This document shows positions 27,278 to 34,104 of a stretch of 64,000 nt of DNA, one piece after another. Source of the stretch: Flavobacterium sp. 11 (GTDB lineage: Bacteria > Bacteroidota > Bacteroidia > Flavobacteriales > Flavobacteriaceae); NCBI RefSeq assembly GCF_002754315.1, contig NZ_PEFE01000001.1, positions 744,001-808,000 of the forward strand. Direction: 5' to 3'. Below the pieces are notes generated by a model. It saw only the letters and a list, made by a program, of their open reading frames with translations. It did not search any database and was not told the DNA's origin. Made by a program: the position numbers and the translations under genes. Numbering within the stretch: the stretch's first letter is position 1; each line of letters begins with the position of its first letter.

Positions 27278-28633
27278 ATGGATTACGTAAATATTGAATT
27301 AAAAAACATAGACATAGAAAAGTTAAAACAATCTAAAATATTAAATTTTAATTGTAGAACTTCAACAAGTACTGGCGAGGTAGACGAAAGTATTTCGACT
27401 GCAAAATATATGTTTTGCACTATCGAAATTAAAACGATAAAGCCAGATGAAAAACACCCCAACGACCCTATAAAACAATATGTTACATTTCAAGGAAGTA
27501 TTCACAAAATGTGGAATGAATTACAGGGAATAAAAGCACCCAATTACATAATTGATAAACCATATAAGGGATTTAACGGTAATCAATTTAGTATTGATAA
27601 TATTTATGAAATTAGAAGACATTTAGAACACTTGTTTAATTGTAGTTCAAATCAAATGGTATTTCACGGTGTAGAGTTTGGAGTTAATACAACACCGGCA
27701 TTCAATCCTAAATTGTTTGTAAAAGGTTTACTTTATCACAGAAATAGCGAGTTTGAATTTACGTATGACCGAAATACCGCACTAGCAGAACACCAACGTT
27801 GGAACTTTAAAATATATAGCAAATCATTTCATTACAAGATGAATCACCACGTTTTAAGAGTAGAAATCAAAATAGTTAAAATGGAAGACATTAATTGTAA
27901 TCTTGACGACAAAGGTTTACTAAATAAATATTATGTAGGTATAGAAACATTTGCAGATGTTAACGAGAACACTCTTAAAAAAGCCAAAGAACTACTTTTA
28001 AAGAGGTTTGACGAAGTTGTGTATTATGATTATACTATCAATAAAAAAAGCCTCTCAAAAACTGATTTAAAAAACATTAAAAATTATTCAAATCAAGGTT
28101 ATTGGATTAATGATTTAAAATCAAATCACAGGGATAGACCCAAGAAAAATTTAAAATCAATAATTATAAATAATTCAGAAAATTTGCACCAACAAATAAG
28201 GAATAATATTATTGAAAAGTGTGTAATAAATAACCGCCTTTTTGAAAGTAGTAAATGTGTAATAAATAACTCCTTGACTATACTGTTAAGTACTACACAA
28301 AAAGAGCCCAAAAAAAGAGGTGTATTTTACCCTAAAAAACAAGATATCAAAAACACCATTTGCAATGTGACTGGTTTTAATATTTCGATGCAGAAAAACG
28401 ACAGTATTTTATTAAGTCATACAGGTTTAAAATACTACTACAAACACGACAAAAAAGTTTTTGAGCAAATCAAAAGGCGTTATTTGTCAAATCGTTGGTC
28501 GTCGTCGGATTTTGAAACACAAATAAAGGAGATTGCGCACAATATTAGGAACGCAAAGAGCAATCGAAGTATAAGACAGGAGAGGATTTACAAACCCCAA
28601 CAGATTAATATGTTTCCTTATTTCGACTTATGA
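27278..28633 (+). CDS. Possible replication initiator (gene II/X-like) of the element
   Basis: A 451-residue protein. The N-terminal 200 residues contain FQGSIHKMWN and later HGVEFGVNTTP, separated by a segment with FNGNQFS; this order resembles the GSL-x-K, N-rich and E-F-G-x-N blocks of filamentous-phage gene II/X-type replication proteins. The remainder is lysine-rich and includes the repeated peptide KCVINN (encoded by two exact 15-bp repeats). It ends in IYKPQQINMFPYFDL. If the assignment holds, the element can replicate as a circle after excision. Identification is tentative; a DNA-binding structural protein is an alternative. Confidence 0.5.
   Translation: MDYVNIELKNIDIEKLKQSKILNFNCRTSTSTGEVDESISTAKYMFCTIEIKTIKPDEKHPNDPIKQYVTFQGSIHKMWNELQGIKAPNYIIDKPYKGFNGNQFSIDNIYEIRRHLEHLFNCSSNQMVFHGVEFGVNTTPAFNPKLFVKGLLYHRNSEFEFTYDRNTALAEHQRWNFKIYSKSFHYKMNHHVLRVEIKIVKMEDINCNLDDKGLLNKYYVGIETFADVNENTLKKAKELLLKRFDEVVYYDYTINKKSLSKTDLKNIKNYSNQGYWINDLKSNHRDRPKKNLKSIIINNSENLHQQIRNNIIEKCVINNRLFESSKCVINNSLTILLSTTQKEPKKRGVFYPKKQDIKNTICNVTGFNISMQKNDSILLSHTGLKYYYKHDKKVFEQIKRRYLSNRWSSSDFETQIKEIAHNIRNAKSNRSIRQERIYKPQQINMFPYFDL
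28220..28270 (+). repeat. 15-bp direct repeats inside the putative rep gene
   Basis: TGTGTAATAAATAAC occurs at 28220-28234 and 28256-28270, 36 bp apart and in frame. Identity at every wobble position suggests a recent duplication or a protein-binding site. Confidence 0.7.
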
Positions 28634-28662
28634 CGTTTTTTAAATCTGAAAATTTAATTTTC

Positions 28663-28977
28663 CTAAATGGGTTTTTTAAATTTTCTATATTTAAGAAAAA
28701 ATGCAATTCCTCCAAAAATAACTACTTGAGGAATATTTTCAATAAGTTGCCCGATAAATGCAACGGGGTAGATATTAAATTCATTTAAATAAATAATATC
28801 ACACACAATTTTAACAACAGTAATTATTAACCAAACAGGTAAAAATACTGCAATTAATATTTTACCAGTACTTTTAGTTTTCTTTGAAAAAATTGAAAAA
28901 AAATAGTTTGTCAAAACAACAATTAAAAACCAAATAAAATAGGGCAAAAATCTTTGAGTTAAGTCAGGTGTAGTCAT
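28663..28977 (-). CDS. Small membrane protein
   Basis: A 104-residue protein with three predicted membrane segments: FLPYFIWFLIVVLTNYFF, ILIAVFLPVWLIITVVKIV, and FIGQLIENIPQVVIFGGIAFFL. It ends in a lysine-rich tail. No family recognised. It lies 8 bp downstream of the CPBP protease gene on the same strand, so the two may work together, for example as protease and partner or immunity protein. That is inference. Confidence 0.6.
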   Translation of the reverse strand: MTTPDLTQRFLPYFIWFLIVVLTNYFFSIFSKKTKSTGKILIAVFLPVWLIITVVKIVCDIIYLNEFNIYPVAFIGQLIENIPQVVIFGGIAFFLKYRKFKKPI

Positions 28978-28985
28978 CTTTTAAA

Positions 28986-29705
28986 TTATTTAATTATGGG
29001 ATATAAAAATACTATGAAATTATAGAAAAAATGTGAGGCAATTGGATATATTAAATTATTGTATCTATTTCTTAAATAACCGAGGAAAAACCCGAGAGGC
29101 AATACATATAGTATAGAAATGAAAGTTCCATAAATTAGATGCATTAAATAAAATAAAATACTACTTATAATTATTGTATTTTTAACTGAATAAATAAGTT
29201 TTAATTTATCAAAAATTAATCCTCTAAAAAATATTTCTTCGAAGACGGCGGGCAGAGTTGCGTAAAAGATTAATCCAAAAAGGATTTTGTAATCTGATAA
29301 ATAAATCCCATAATCATTGGGTAATTTACGATTAACCAAATTAAAAATATACTCTTGAAAATTTGATATTAATAACGCAAAAATTAATGAGACAAGTGCT
29401 ATTACAAATGCTTTTTTTAAATCAATTTTAAGTAAAAATAAATTATTAAAATAGTTTTTACATATAATAAAAATATACAAACTAATTATAAATGTCCTAA
29501 TAGATCCACCATAAATATTATAATATCCGCTATCAATAAAGCAATACTCAACTAAGAAAATTAAAGCAATAATTAGGTATAATTTTATTTGTTGAATGGA
29601 AACAAAATTGATAATTCTATGCTTATTTAAGTCATCATTAAATTTTAAAATAAAAAACAATAAACTATTAGCCATTATTAAAAAAACCCAATTTGAAGAA
29701 TTCAT
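28986..29705 (-). CDS. CPBP-family intramembrane metalloprotease (CAAX-like)
   Basis: A 239-residue protein with about seven membrane segments. The ATG at 29705 is preferred to a TTG at 29738. The signature of the family is visible: FEEIFFRG (motif EExxxR), a second-motif histidine in FYLMHLIYG, and a third-motif histidine in PIASHFFYN. Members cleave membrane peptides or CAAX proteins and often occur in bacteriocin immunity and phage-resistance settings. As cargo of an integrative element a defensive or immunity role is possible, but the target is unknown. Confidence 0.85.
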   Translation of the reverse strand: MNSSNWVFLIMANSLLFFILKFNDDLNKHRIINFVSIQQIKLYLIIALIFLVEYCFIDSGYYNIYGGSIRTFIISLYIFIICKNYFNNLFLLKIDLKKAFVIALVSLIFALLISNFQEYIFNLVNRKLPNDYGIYLSDYKILFGLIFYATLPAVFEEIFFRGLIFDKLKLIYSVKNTIIISSILFYLMHLIYGTFISILYVLPLGFFLGYLRNRYNNLIYPIASHFFYNFIVFLYPIIK

Positions 29706-29769
29706 CTTAAATACATTTATAATAATAATTATCCGCAATTTACAGCCTTAAACGCACTTAAGTTTTGAC

Positions 29770-30012
29770 CTATTCAAAATTAATTTTATTCTTATTCAAA
29801 TATTTATCTAATAACTCGCCTTGTTTAAAGTGTTTTTTATAAAGGATTTTATTTGAACTTACATCATAATAAACCTCTACAAAGAATTCATTTATTGCAT
29901 AAAGATTAATAACAACACTCTCTTCAAAACACTGGTCGATAAGCCTCCCAATATTCCAAACCGCATTGTATTGTTCTACTTCGGTAAGACGACAAAACTC
30001 GTAAAGTTTCAT
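29770..30012 (-). CDS. Small hypothetical protein
   Basis: An 80-residue protein starting MKLYEFCRLTEVEQYNAVW. The ATG at 30012 is used rather than the GTG at 30087, because the upstream part is covered by another small gene in a different frame. It contains a conserved-looking core VVINLYAINEFFVEVYYD and a basic tail. Proteins of this shape are common unnamed genes in Flavobacteriaceae mobile regions. No function can be assigned. Confidence 0.65.
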   Translation of the reverse strand: MKLYEFCRLTEVEQYNAVWNIGRLIDQCFEESVVINLYAINEFFVEVYYDVSSNKILYKKHFKQGELLDKYLNKNKINFE

Positions 30013-30031
30013 TATTATAGATTTGTATGTG

Positions 30032-30172
30032 TTATTTGTTTTTTCTTTTACGAGCCTCTTTCCAACTATCATTATGATACTTGTCACTTGGATGACTTTG
30101 GAATTTATCCCAAACCAATTTTATTACTAAAGCGAATACCACAATCGAGATTAATATATCAAGTATTTCCAT
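30032..30172 (-). CDS. Single-TM microprotein (46 residues)
   Basis: An open frame from the ATG at 30172 encodes MEILDILISIVVFALVIKLV, one membrane segment, followed by a charged tail rich in Lys/Arg and ending RKRKNK. The stop is 19 bp before the next gene start (30012), so the two are probably cotranscribed. The hydrophobic-then-basic layout is that of a real small membrane protein, not random sequence. Function unknown. Confidence 0.5.
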   Translation of the reverse strand: MEILDILISIVVFALVIKLVWDKFQSHPSDKYHNDSWKEARKRKNK

Positions 30173-30425
30173 AATCTAAAAAAGAAGTTTCTTTTTTCTC
30201 AAATAATTAAATTCTATTTTATAGAACTTTAACGGTAAATTTAAAAAAAATTAGGATAACAAGTAAGAATAATGCTAGTTATTTGTAATACTTAACAGGT
30301 GCGTTAAATAGATTGCTAATAATTTGCAAAGTCTTATATTTATTGACAAAGATTGATGTTTAGATAGGTTTACTGATATTAACTTTGATAGTTGTTTAAG
30401 TTAAATTGTTTATAAAACAAGAGAA

Positions 30426-30509
30426 ATGTTTGTAAAATCATTTAAAGTAATATACATTTGTATCGTTCTTTGCCTTTGGCTTGGAATCTACAGAGGTCTC
30501 AAACGCTGA
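30426..30509 (+). CDS. Candidate 27-residue hydrophobic microprotein
   Basis: ATG at 30426 follows an AAGAGA ribosome-binding-like stretch. The peptide is mainly one membrane segment (VIYICIVLCLWLGIY) with basic ends, and its stop codon lies inside the left arm of an intrinsic terminator. This layout is seen for small hydrophobic toxins and regulatory peptides, but no family is recognised. Confidence 0.35.
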   Translation: MFVKSFKVIYICIVLCLWLGIYRGLKR

Positions 30510-30530
30510 ACCAATAATCAGCGTTTTTCT
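30501..30530. terminator. Bidirectional terminator
   Basis: AAACGCTGA (30501-30509) pairs with TCAGCGTTT (30518-30526). The T-run on the plus strand and A-run on the minus strand serve both the microprotein frame and the minus-strand nuclease operon. Confidence 0.8.
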
Positions 30531-30533
30531 ATT

Positions 30534-30974
30534 TTATATACCTGTCCAAACAGGACTCATTAATATTTTTCCAATAGAATTGTCGGCAACATAAGCACTA
30601 ATAAAAATTGCTTTAGTTGGATTTATTATTGAAATAATTACTACATAATCATTTTTTACAATTGCAACTCTGCGTGAATTATCATATGATTTCGTCTTAT
30701 TATCCCAACCAATTCTTAAATCTGAAGTAGGATCTTCCAATGTTTCTTTAATCCATAATATTCGTTCAGCCCTTACTATTGAAAAAACATCTTTTGTCGG
30801 ATTTCTCCTGTTTGAACTTTCAAAAAAAGAATGGTTAAAATTATTAGGGCTAAAACTAACTCTTAGTCCATCATTTGTAAAAACAGGACTTGCAATATTG
30901 CAATATGTATTTAAAAATAATTGTCTATATGCTTGTTCGTCCGGTAGTGTTGTGATTATATACGCCATTACCAT
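30534..30974 (-). CDS. Putative BECR-fold nuclease partner of a DUF3800 protein
   Basis: A 146-residue protein. From residue about 40 it reads FNHSFFES, then DVFSIVRAERILWIKETLEDP, then RRVAIVKNDYVVIIS and FISAYVADN. This helix followed by beta-strands, with conserved His, Arg and Tyr, resembles PBECR (phage-barnase-EndoU-colicin-RelE-like) RNase domains. Its ATG overlaps the end of the DUF3800 gene by 7 bp, so the two are translationally coupled; a second ATG at 30968 would give a TAATG-type overlap. A toxin or defence RNase is inferred; the fold call is from pattern only. Confidence 0.55.
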   Translation of the reverse strand: MVMAYIITTLPDEQAYRQLFLNTYCNIASPVFTNDGLRVSFSPNNFNHSFFESSNRRNPTKDVFSIVRAERILWIKETLEDPTSDLRIGWDNKTKSYDNSRRVAIVKNDYVVIISIINPTKAIFISAYVADNSIGKILMSPVWTGI

Positions 30975-31662
30975 CCCCCTTGTAAATTAATTTTGAAAAC
31001 ATTAAATTTTTCTTCCCATTTTCCAGTTTGAGTTATTTGTTTCTTAATGTACTTATTTTCAATATGTTTTATTAAATTTAATTTTGCAATACTTACAATC
31101 TCGCCATTAAATTTTGCTGCGACTAAACCAGTAATAAAATCTGCCAACTGTATTCCTGAAGATTGATTAGAGGGTAACGCCTGAATCTGAGTAATATCTG
31201 AAGTCAAATTGGCATTATCCAGTTTACTTTCTAAAGTCAGAATCCTTCCCTTATCCCTATTTACTTTAAAATCAACAAAGATTTCATAATTATTAAAATC
31301 AAAAATCCAATGATGCAAGAGTTGATAATAAAATTTATAAAAACCCAATTCGGCGTCCGCATTGTTAAATTTGACATTATCAACTTTTATAGACTCAACT
31401 AACAATACTCTAGACCTCAATAAATCTGTACTAAAAAAATAATCAATCAGGTCTATGTATAAATCAAAATAAAATGGAGAAACCTTACTCCACTTTAATT
31501 CTCCATAAACTTTATGCTTTTGTTTTATTTCATTTATAGATGCCTTAAATTCATCTCTATAACTTGCGGGCATCCAAATCCCCCTATAGCCATATATTTA
31601 TGTGCTGTCTTTTCAGTTAGCGCTTCCAATCCACTTTCGTCACAATATATTTCAAAATCCAT
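30968..31662 (-). pseudogene. DUF3800 protein with a -1 frameshift
   Basis: The downstream part (30968-31573, 201 residues) contains typical DUF3800 features: GELKWSKV, FYKFYYQLLHHW, DFKVNRDKGR, and QALPSNQSSGIQLADFITGLVAAKF. It lacks the N-terminal DESG motif. That motif is present just upstream in another frame: an ATG at 31662 encodes MDFEIYCDESGLEAL, continuing to MAIGGF at about 31579. One missing base in GGATTTGG (about 31576-31585) joins the frames to the expected AIGGIWMPAS. DUF3800 proteins have an RNase H-like fold and often occur in defence contexts. If the shift is real the DESG half is disconnected; a sequencing error is the alternative. Confidence 0.75.
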
Positions 31663-31787
31663 TTATATTATTTATTAATTCCAAATATAGTGAAAACACT
31701 TAAACTTACCTTTTAAAATATTTGAGAGAGAAAAATCCATAAAAATTTAAAATATTAAATTGACAAATAAATCATATAAAATAAAAA

Positions 31788-31805
31788 TGTCGGGCAATGG
31801 TCGGG
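31788..31805. other. Right-end pair of putative integrase arm sites
   Basis: TGTCGGGCAA at 31788-31797 and a second GTCGGG at 31800-31805 (11-bp spacing) match the pair at the left end of the element. Confidence 0.55.
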
Positions 31806-31865
31806 TTTTTTAATTAAAAAAAGCCTGTAATGTATTGATTTACAATACAATTACAGACTTTTTAA
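31806..31865 (-). terminator. Terminator of tRNA-Leu supplied by the element
   Basis: On the minus strand, AGTCTGTAATTGTATTG and CAATACATTACAGGCT form a long imperfect stem that ends in seven T. It directly follows the tRNA 3' end and replaces the original terminator at 23318-23345. Confidence 0.75.
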
Positions 31866-31880
31866 GTACCCGGAGCCGGA
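31866..31880. other. tRNA-proximal attachment site core
   Basis: GTACCCGGAGCCGGA, the 3' end of tRNA-Leu on the opposite strand, identical to 23346-23360. Confidence 0.85.
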
Positions 31881-31946
31881 GTCGAACCGGCACGGTTTCC
31901 CACAGGTGTTTGAGACCAGCGCGTCTACCAATTCCGCCATCCGGGC
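31867..31946 (-). tRNA. tRNA-Leu (anticodon CAA)
   Basis: The minus strand folds into a class II tRNA of 80 nt: acceptor GCCCGGA with TCCGGGT (G1-U72 pair), D-arm GCGGAATTGGTAGACGC, anticodon loop CTCAAAC giving CAA (reads UUG), a long variable arm, and T-arm GCCGGTTCGACTCCGGC. CCA is not encoded. The anticodon stem CTGGT/ACCTG has a U-U mismatch at 28-42. The 3' end is the integration site of the element to its left. Confidence 0.95.
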
Positions 31947-31958
31947 TTAGCTAGACAT

Positions 31959-31978
31959 GAAATAACAACAGTTATTTC
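31959..31978 (-). repeat. Palindrome just upstream of tRNA-Leu
   Basis: GAAATAAC (31959-31966) and GTTATTTC (31971-31978) form an 8-bp stem with an AACA loop, 12 bp before the tRNA 5' end. It may guide 5' processing of the leader. Confidence 0.5.
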
Positions 31979-32035
31979 AACGCAATAAAAGATGTGATTG
32001 TGTTTAAATCAACCATCAATTCCTTTAACACGGTG

Positions 32036-32043
32036 CAAATGTA
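32036..32043 (-). promoter_or_regulatory. tRNA-Leu promoter -7 element
   Basis: TACATTTG on the minus strand matches TAnnTTTG, about 90 bp before the mature tRNA 5' end. Confidence 0.5.
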
Positions 32044-32109
32044 AAAAATAATATTAAATGTTCTACTAAAAATACTTAATTTTTTCCTTTCAGAGTTGAA
32101 TAAATTTTA

Positions 32110-32117
32110 TAAATTTG
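32110..32117 (+). promoter_or_regulatory. prs promoter -7 element
   Basis: TAAATTTG, matching TAnnTTTG, 48 bp before the prs ATG. Confidence 0.6.
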
Positions 32118-32165
32118 CACCTCGGTAAAACGAAACACACTAACTAACTACAAAACAACAAATTA

Positions 32166-33107
32166 ATGTCACACCTAGAACCAGAAGCTAAAATTTTTGC
32201 TTGTTCACAAAGTGTCTATCTTGCAGAAAAAATAGCAGAGCAATACGGAATCCCATTAGGGAAAGTCACCATGTCAAAATACAGCGACGGTGAATTTCAG
32301 CCTTCATACGAAGAGTCTATCAGAGGATTACGCGTTTTTATTGTTTGTTCGACTTTTCCAAATGCAGATAATTTGATGGAATTGTTATTAATGATTGACG
32401 CTGCAAAACGTGCTTCGGCAAGACATATAACTGCAGTAATTCCTTATTTTGGATGGGCAAGACAAGACAGAAAAGACAAGCCTAGAGTTCCGATAGGGGC
32501 AAAATTGACAGCGAAATTATTAGAAAGCGCTGGGGCAACACGAGTAATGACAATGGATTTGCATGCCGATCAAATTCAAGGATTCTTTGAAAAGCCGGTG
32601 GATCATCTTTTTGCTTCAACTATCTTTTTACCTTATGTAGAAAGTTTAGGTTTAGACAATTTGACTATTGCATCACCTGATATGGGAGGTTCTAAAAGAG
32701 CTTACGCCTATTCTAAATTTTTAAATTCAGATGTGGTTATCTGTTACAAACAGAGAAAAGCTGCCAATGTGATTGACACGATGGAATTAATTGGTGAGGT
32801 TAAAGGTAGAAATGTAATCTTAGTAGATGACATGATTGATACCGGAGGCACTTTGGCGAAAGCCGCCGATTTAATGATAGAAAAAGGAGCTTTGAGCGTA
32901 AGAGCAATTTGTACCCACGCTATTTTATCTGGCGAGGCTTACGAAAAAATTGAAAACTCAAAATTGAGCGAATTAATAGTTACCGATTCTATTCCGTTGA
33001 AGAAAGAATCAAACAAAATAAGAGTGTTGAGTTGTGCGCCTCTTTTTGCTGAAGTTATGCACATGGTGCACCACAACAATTCCATTAGTGGAAAGTTTAT
33101 AATGTAA
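32166..33107 (+). CDS. prs: Ribose-phosphate pyrophosphokinase
   Basis: A 313-residue PRPP synthetase of normal length. Visible motifs are the ATP-binding region PYFGWARQDRK, the metal-binding MDLHADQIQGFF, and the PRPP/ribose-5-phosphate loop VILVDDMIDTGGTL. It makes PRPP from ribose 5-phosphate and ATP in the cytoplasm, for nucleotide, histidine and tryptophan synthesis. It is followed after 90 bp by the ribosomal protein L25 gene, an order common in bacteria. Confidence 0.98.
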   Translation: MSHLEPEAKIFACSQSVYLAEKIAEQYGIPLGKVTMSKYSDGEFQPSYEESIRGLRVFIVCSTFPNADNLMELLLMIDAAKRASARHITAVIPYFGWARQDRKDKPRVPIGAKLTAKLLESAGATRVMTMDLHADQIQGFFEKPVDHLFASTIFLPYVESLGLDNLTIASPDMGGSKRAYAYSKFLNSDVVICYKQRKAANVIDTMELIGEVKGRNVILVDDMIDTGGTLAKAADLMIEKGALSVRAICTHAILSGEAYEKIENSKLSELIVTDSIPLKKESNKIRVLSCAPLFAEVMHMVHHNNSISGKFIM

Positions 33108-33197
33108 GACACAAGTCTTAAAGTTATAAATTCATGCCGATAGCCAAAAACTAAAGGCCAAACAAGTAATATTATTAATAACTATATTTTTTTTACA

Positions 33198-33809
33198 ATG
33201 AAATCGATTACAATTAAAGGATCAGAAAGAGAAAGCGTGGGTAAAGTAGCAACTAAAGCCCTACGTAATGCTGGATTGGTTCCTTGCGTATTATACGGAG
33301 GAAATCAGGCAGTTCATTTCTCAGCAGAAGTTATGGCTTTCAAAAACTTGGTTTACACTCCAAACGCTCACACAGTTGAGATCGATCTTGGAAAAGGAAA
33401 ATCATTTAACGCTATTTTACAAGACATTCAGGTTCACCCGGTGTCTGACAAGATTTTACATATTGACTTCTTTCAAATTTTTGATGACAAAGAAATCACT
33501 ATGGAAGTTCCAGTAAAAATCGTTGGTAACTCTAAAGGAGTTATGGCAGGTGGAGATTTACGTTTGAACAACCGTAAATTAAGAGTAAAAGCATTACCGA
33601 AAAATCTTCCAGATTTCGTTGAAGCTGATATTACACCGCTTGACATGGGTAACAAATTATACGTTACTAAAGTACCTACTCCAAACTTCAAAATCATGCA
33701 CCCAGACAATACCGTTATTTGTCAAGTGAAGATTTCTCGTGCGGCTATGAAAGCAGCTCAAGAAGCAGCAAAAGCAGCAAAAGCTCCTGCAAAAGGAAAG
33801 AAAAAATAA
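33198..33809 (+). CDS. rplY: 50S ribosomal protein L25 (Ctc/TL5 type)
   Basis: A 203-residue long-form L25. The 5S rRNA-binding domain is residues 1-95 ([16 protein letters not shown] and VPCVLYGG), followed by the C-terminal TL5 beta domain (about 96-185) and an Ala/Lys tail ([14 protein letters not shown]). It lies between prs and pth, the usual neighbours. A strong terminator follows. Confidence 0.97.
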   Translation: MKSITIKGSERESVGKVATKALRNAGLVPCVLYGGNQAVHFSAEVMAFKNLVYTPNAHTVEIDLGKGKSFNAILQDIQVHPVSDKILHIDFFQIFDDKEITMEVPVKIVGNSKGVMAGGDLRLNNRKLRVKALPKNLPDFVEADITPLDMGNKLYVTKVPTPNFKIMHPDNTVICQVKISRAAMKAAQEAAKAAKAPAKGKKK

Positions 33810-33828
33810 TATTTTTTCAATCATTCAA

Positions 33829-33862
33829 GAAAGCATCAGTTGTAAAACTGGTGCTTTTTTTA
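33829..33862 (+). terminator. Terminator after rplY
   Basis: AAGCATCAGTT (33831-33841) pairs with AACTGGTGCTT (33846-33856, one G-T mismatch), followed by a T-run. Confidence 0.88.
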
Positions 33863-33916
33863 TTTAATCTGAACTCGTTTCAGATTCTATTCCTAAACCT
33901 GTTTCAGATTCTATTC

Positions 33917-34026
33917 AGGAGCACAGCTATCCATTTTCACAACAACTCATCTCCTGCTGTATGTTACAATCTTTTTATCCAGAAACAAGTTCAGGATAAA
34001 AAGGATTTCCACTCCCATCAGGGCTA
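33917..34026 (+). repeat. Dispersed palindromic repeat, copy 2
   Basis: The block GGAGCACAGCTATCC ... TTACAATCTTTTTATCC ... GGATAAAAAGGATTTCCACT ... CAGGGCTA matches copy 1 (21093-21190) in reverse orientation. The inner stem is CTTTTTATCC (33971-33980) with GGATAAAAAG (33994-34003). The arms have diverged from copy 1 while the frame is kept. Confidence 0.7.
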
Positions 34027-34092
34027 TCCAGAAATATTATGCTCTCCTTAACGATTTTCTAAAATCTAATAGTCCAATACTCTAATTAAGTT

Positions 34093-34100
34093 TATTTTTG
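34093..34100 (+). promoter_or_regulatory. pth -7 element directly before the ATG
   Basis: TATTTTTG (TAnnTTTG) ends 4 bp before the ATG at 34105, so transcription would begin at or next to the start codon and leave little or no leader. Confidence 0.6.
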
Positions 34101-34104
34101 CAAC

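Larger units (their letters stand above)
23346..31880. mobile_element. Integrative element in the 3' end of tRNA-Leu(CAA)
   Basis: The 15-bp repeat GTACCCGGAGCCGGA, the 3' end of the tRNA-Leu gene, occurs at 23346-23360 and 31866-31880. Between the copies lie a tyrosine recombinase, an RteC-like protein, an excisionase-like HTH protein, a possible replication protein and AT-rich cargo genes (CPBP protease, small proteins, DUF3800 plus putative nuclease). Paired GTCGGG boxes 11 bp apart stand near each end. No relaxase or conjugation gene is visible, so it is an integrative or satellite-like element that would need helper functions for transfer. Confidence 0.88.

Noticed and set aside
29971-30174. 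67-codon plus-strand frame
   Set aside because: It lies over two better minus-strand small genes with sensible membrane and charged segments.
30968-31573. Intact 201-residue DUF3800 gene starting at 31573
   Set aside because: The DESG motif essential to the family lies upstream in another frame, so this is the remainder of a frameshifted gene.
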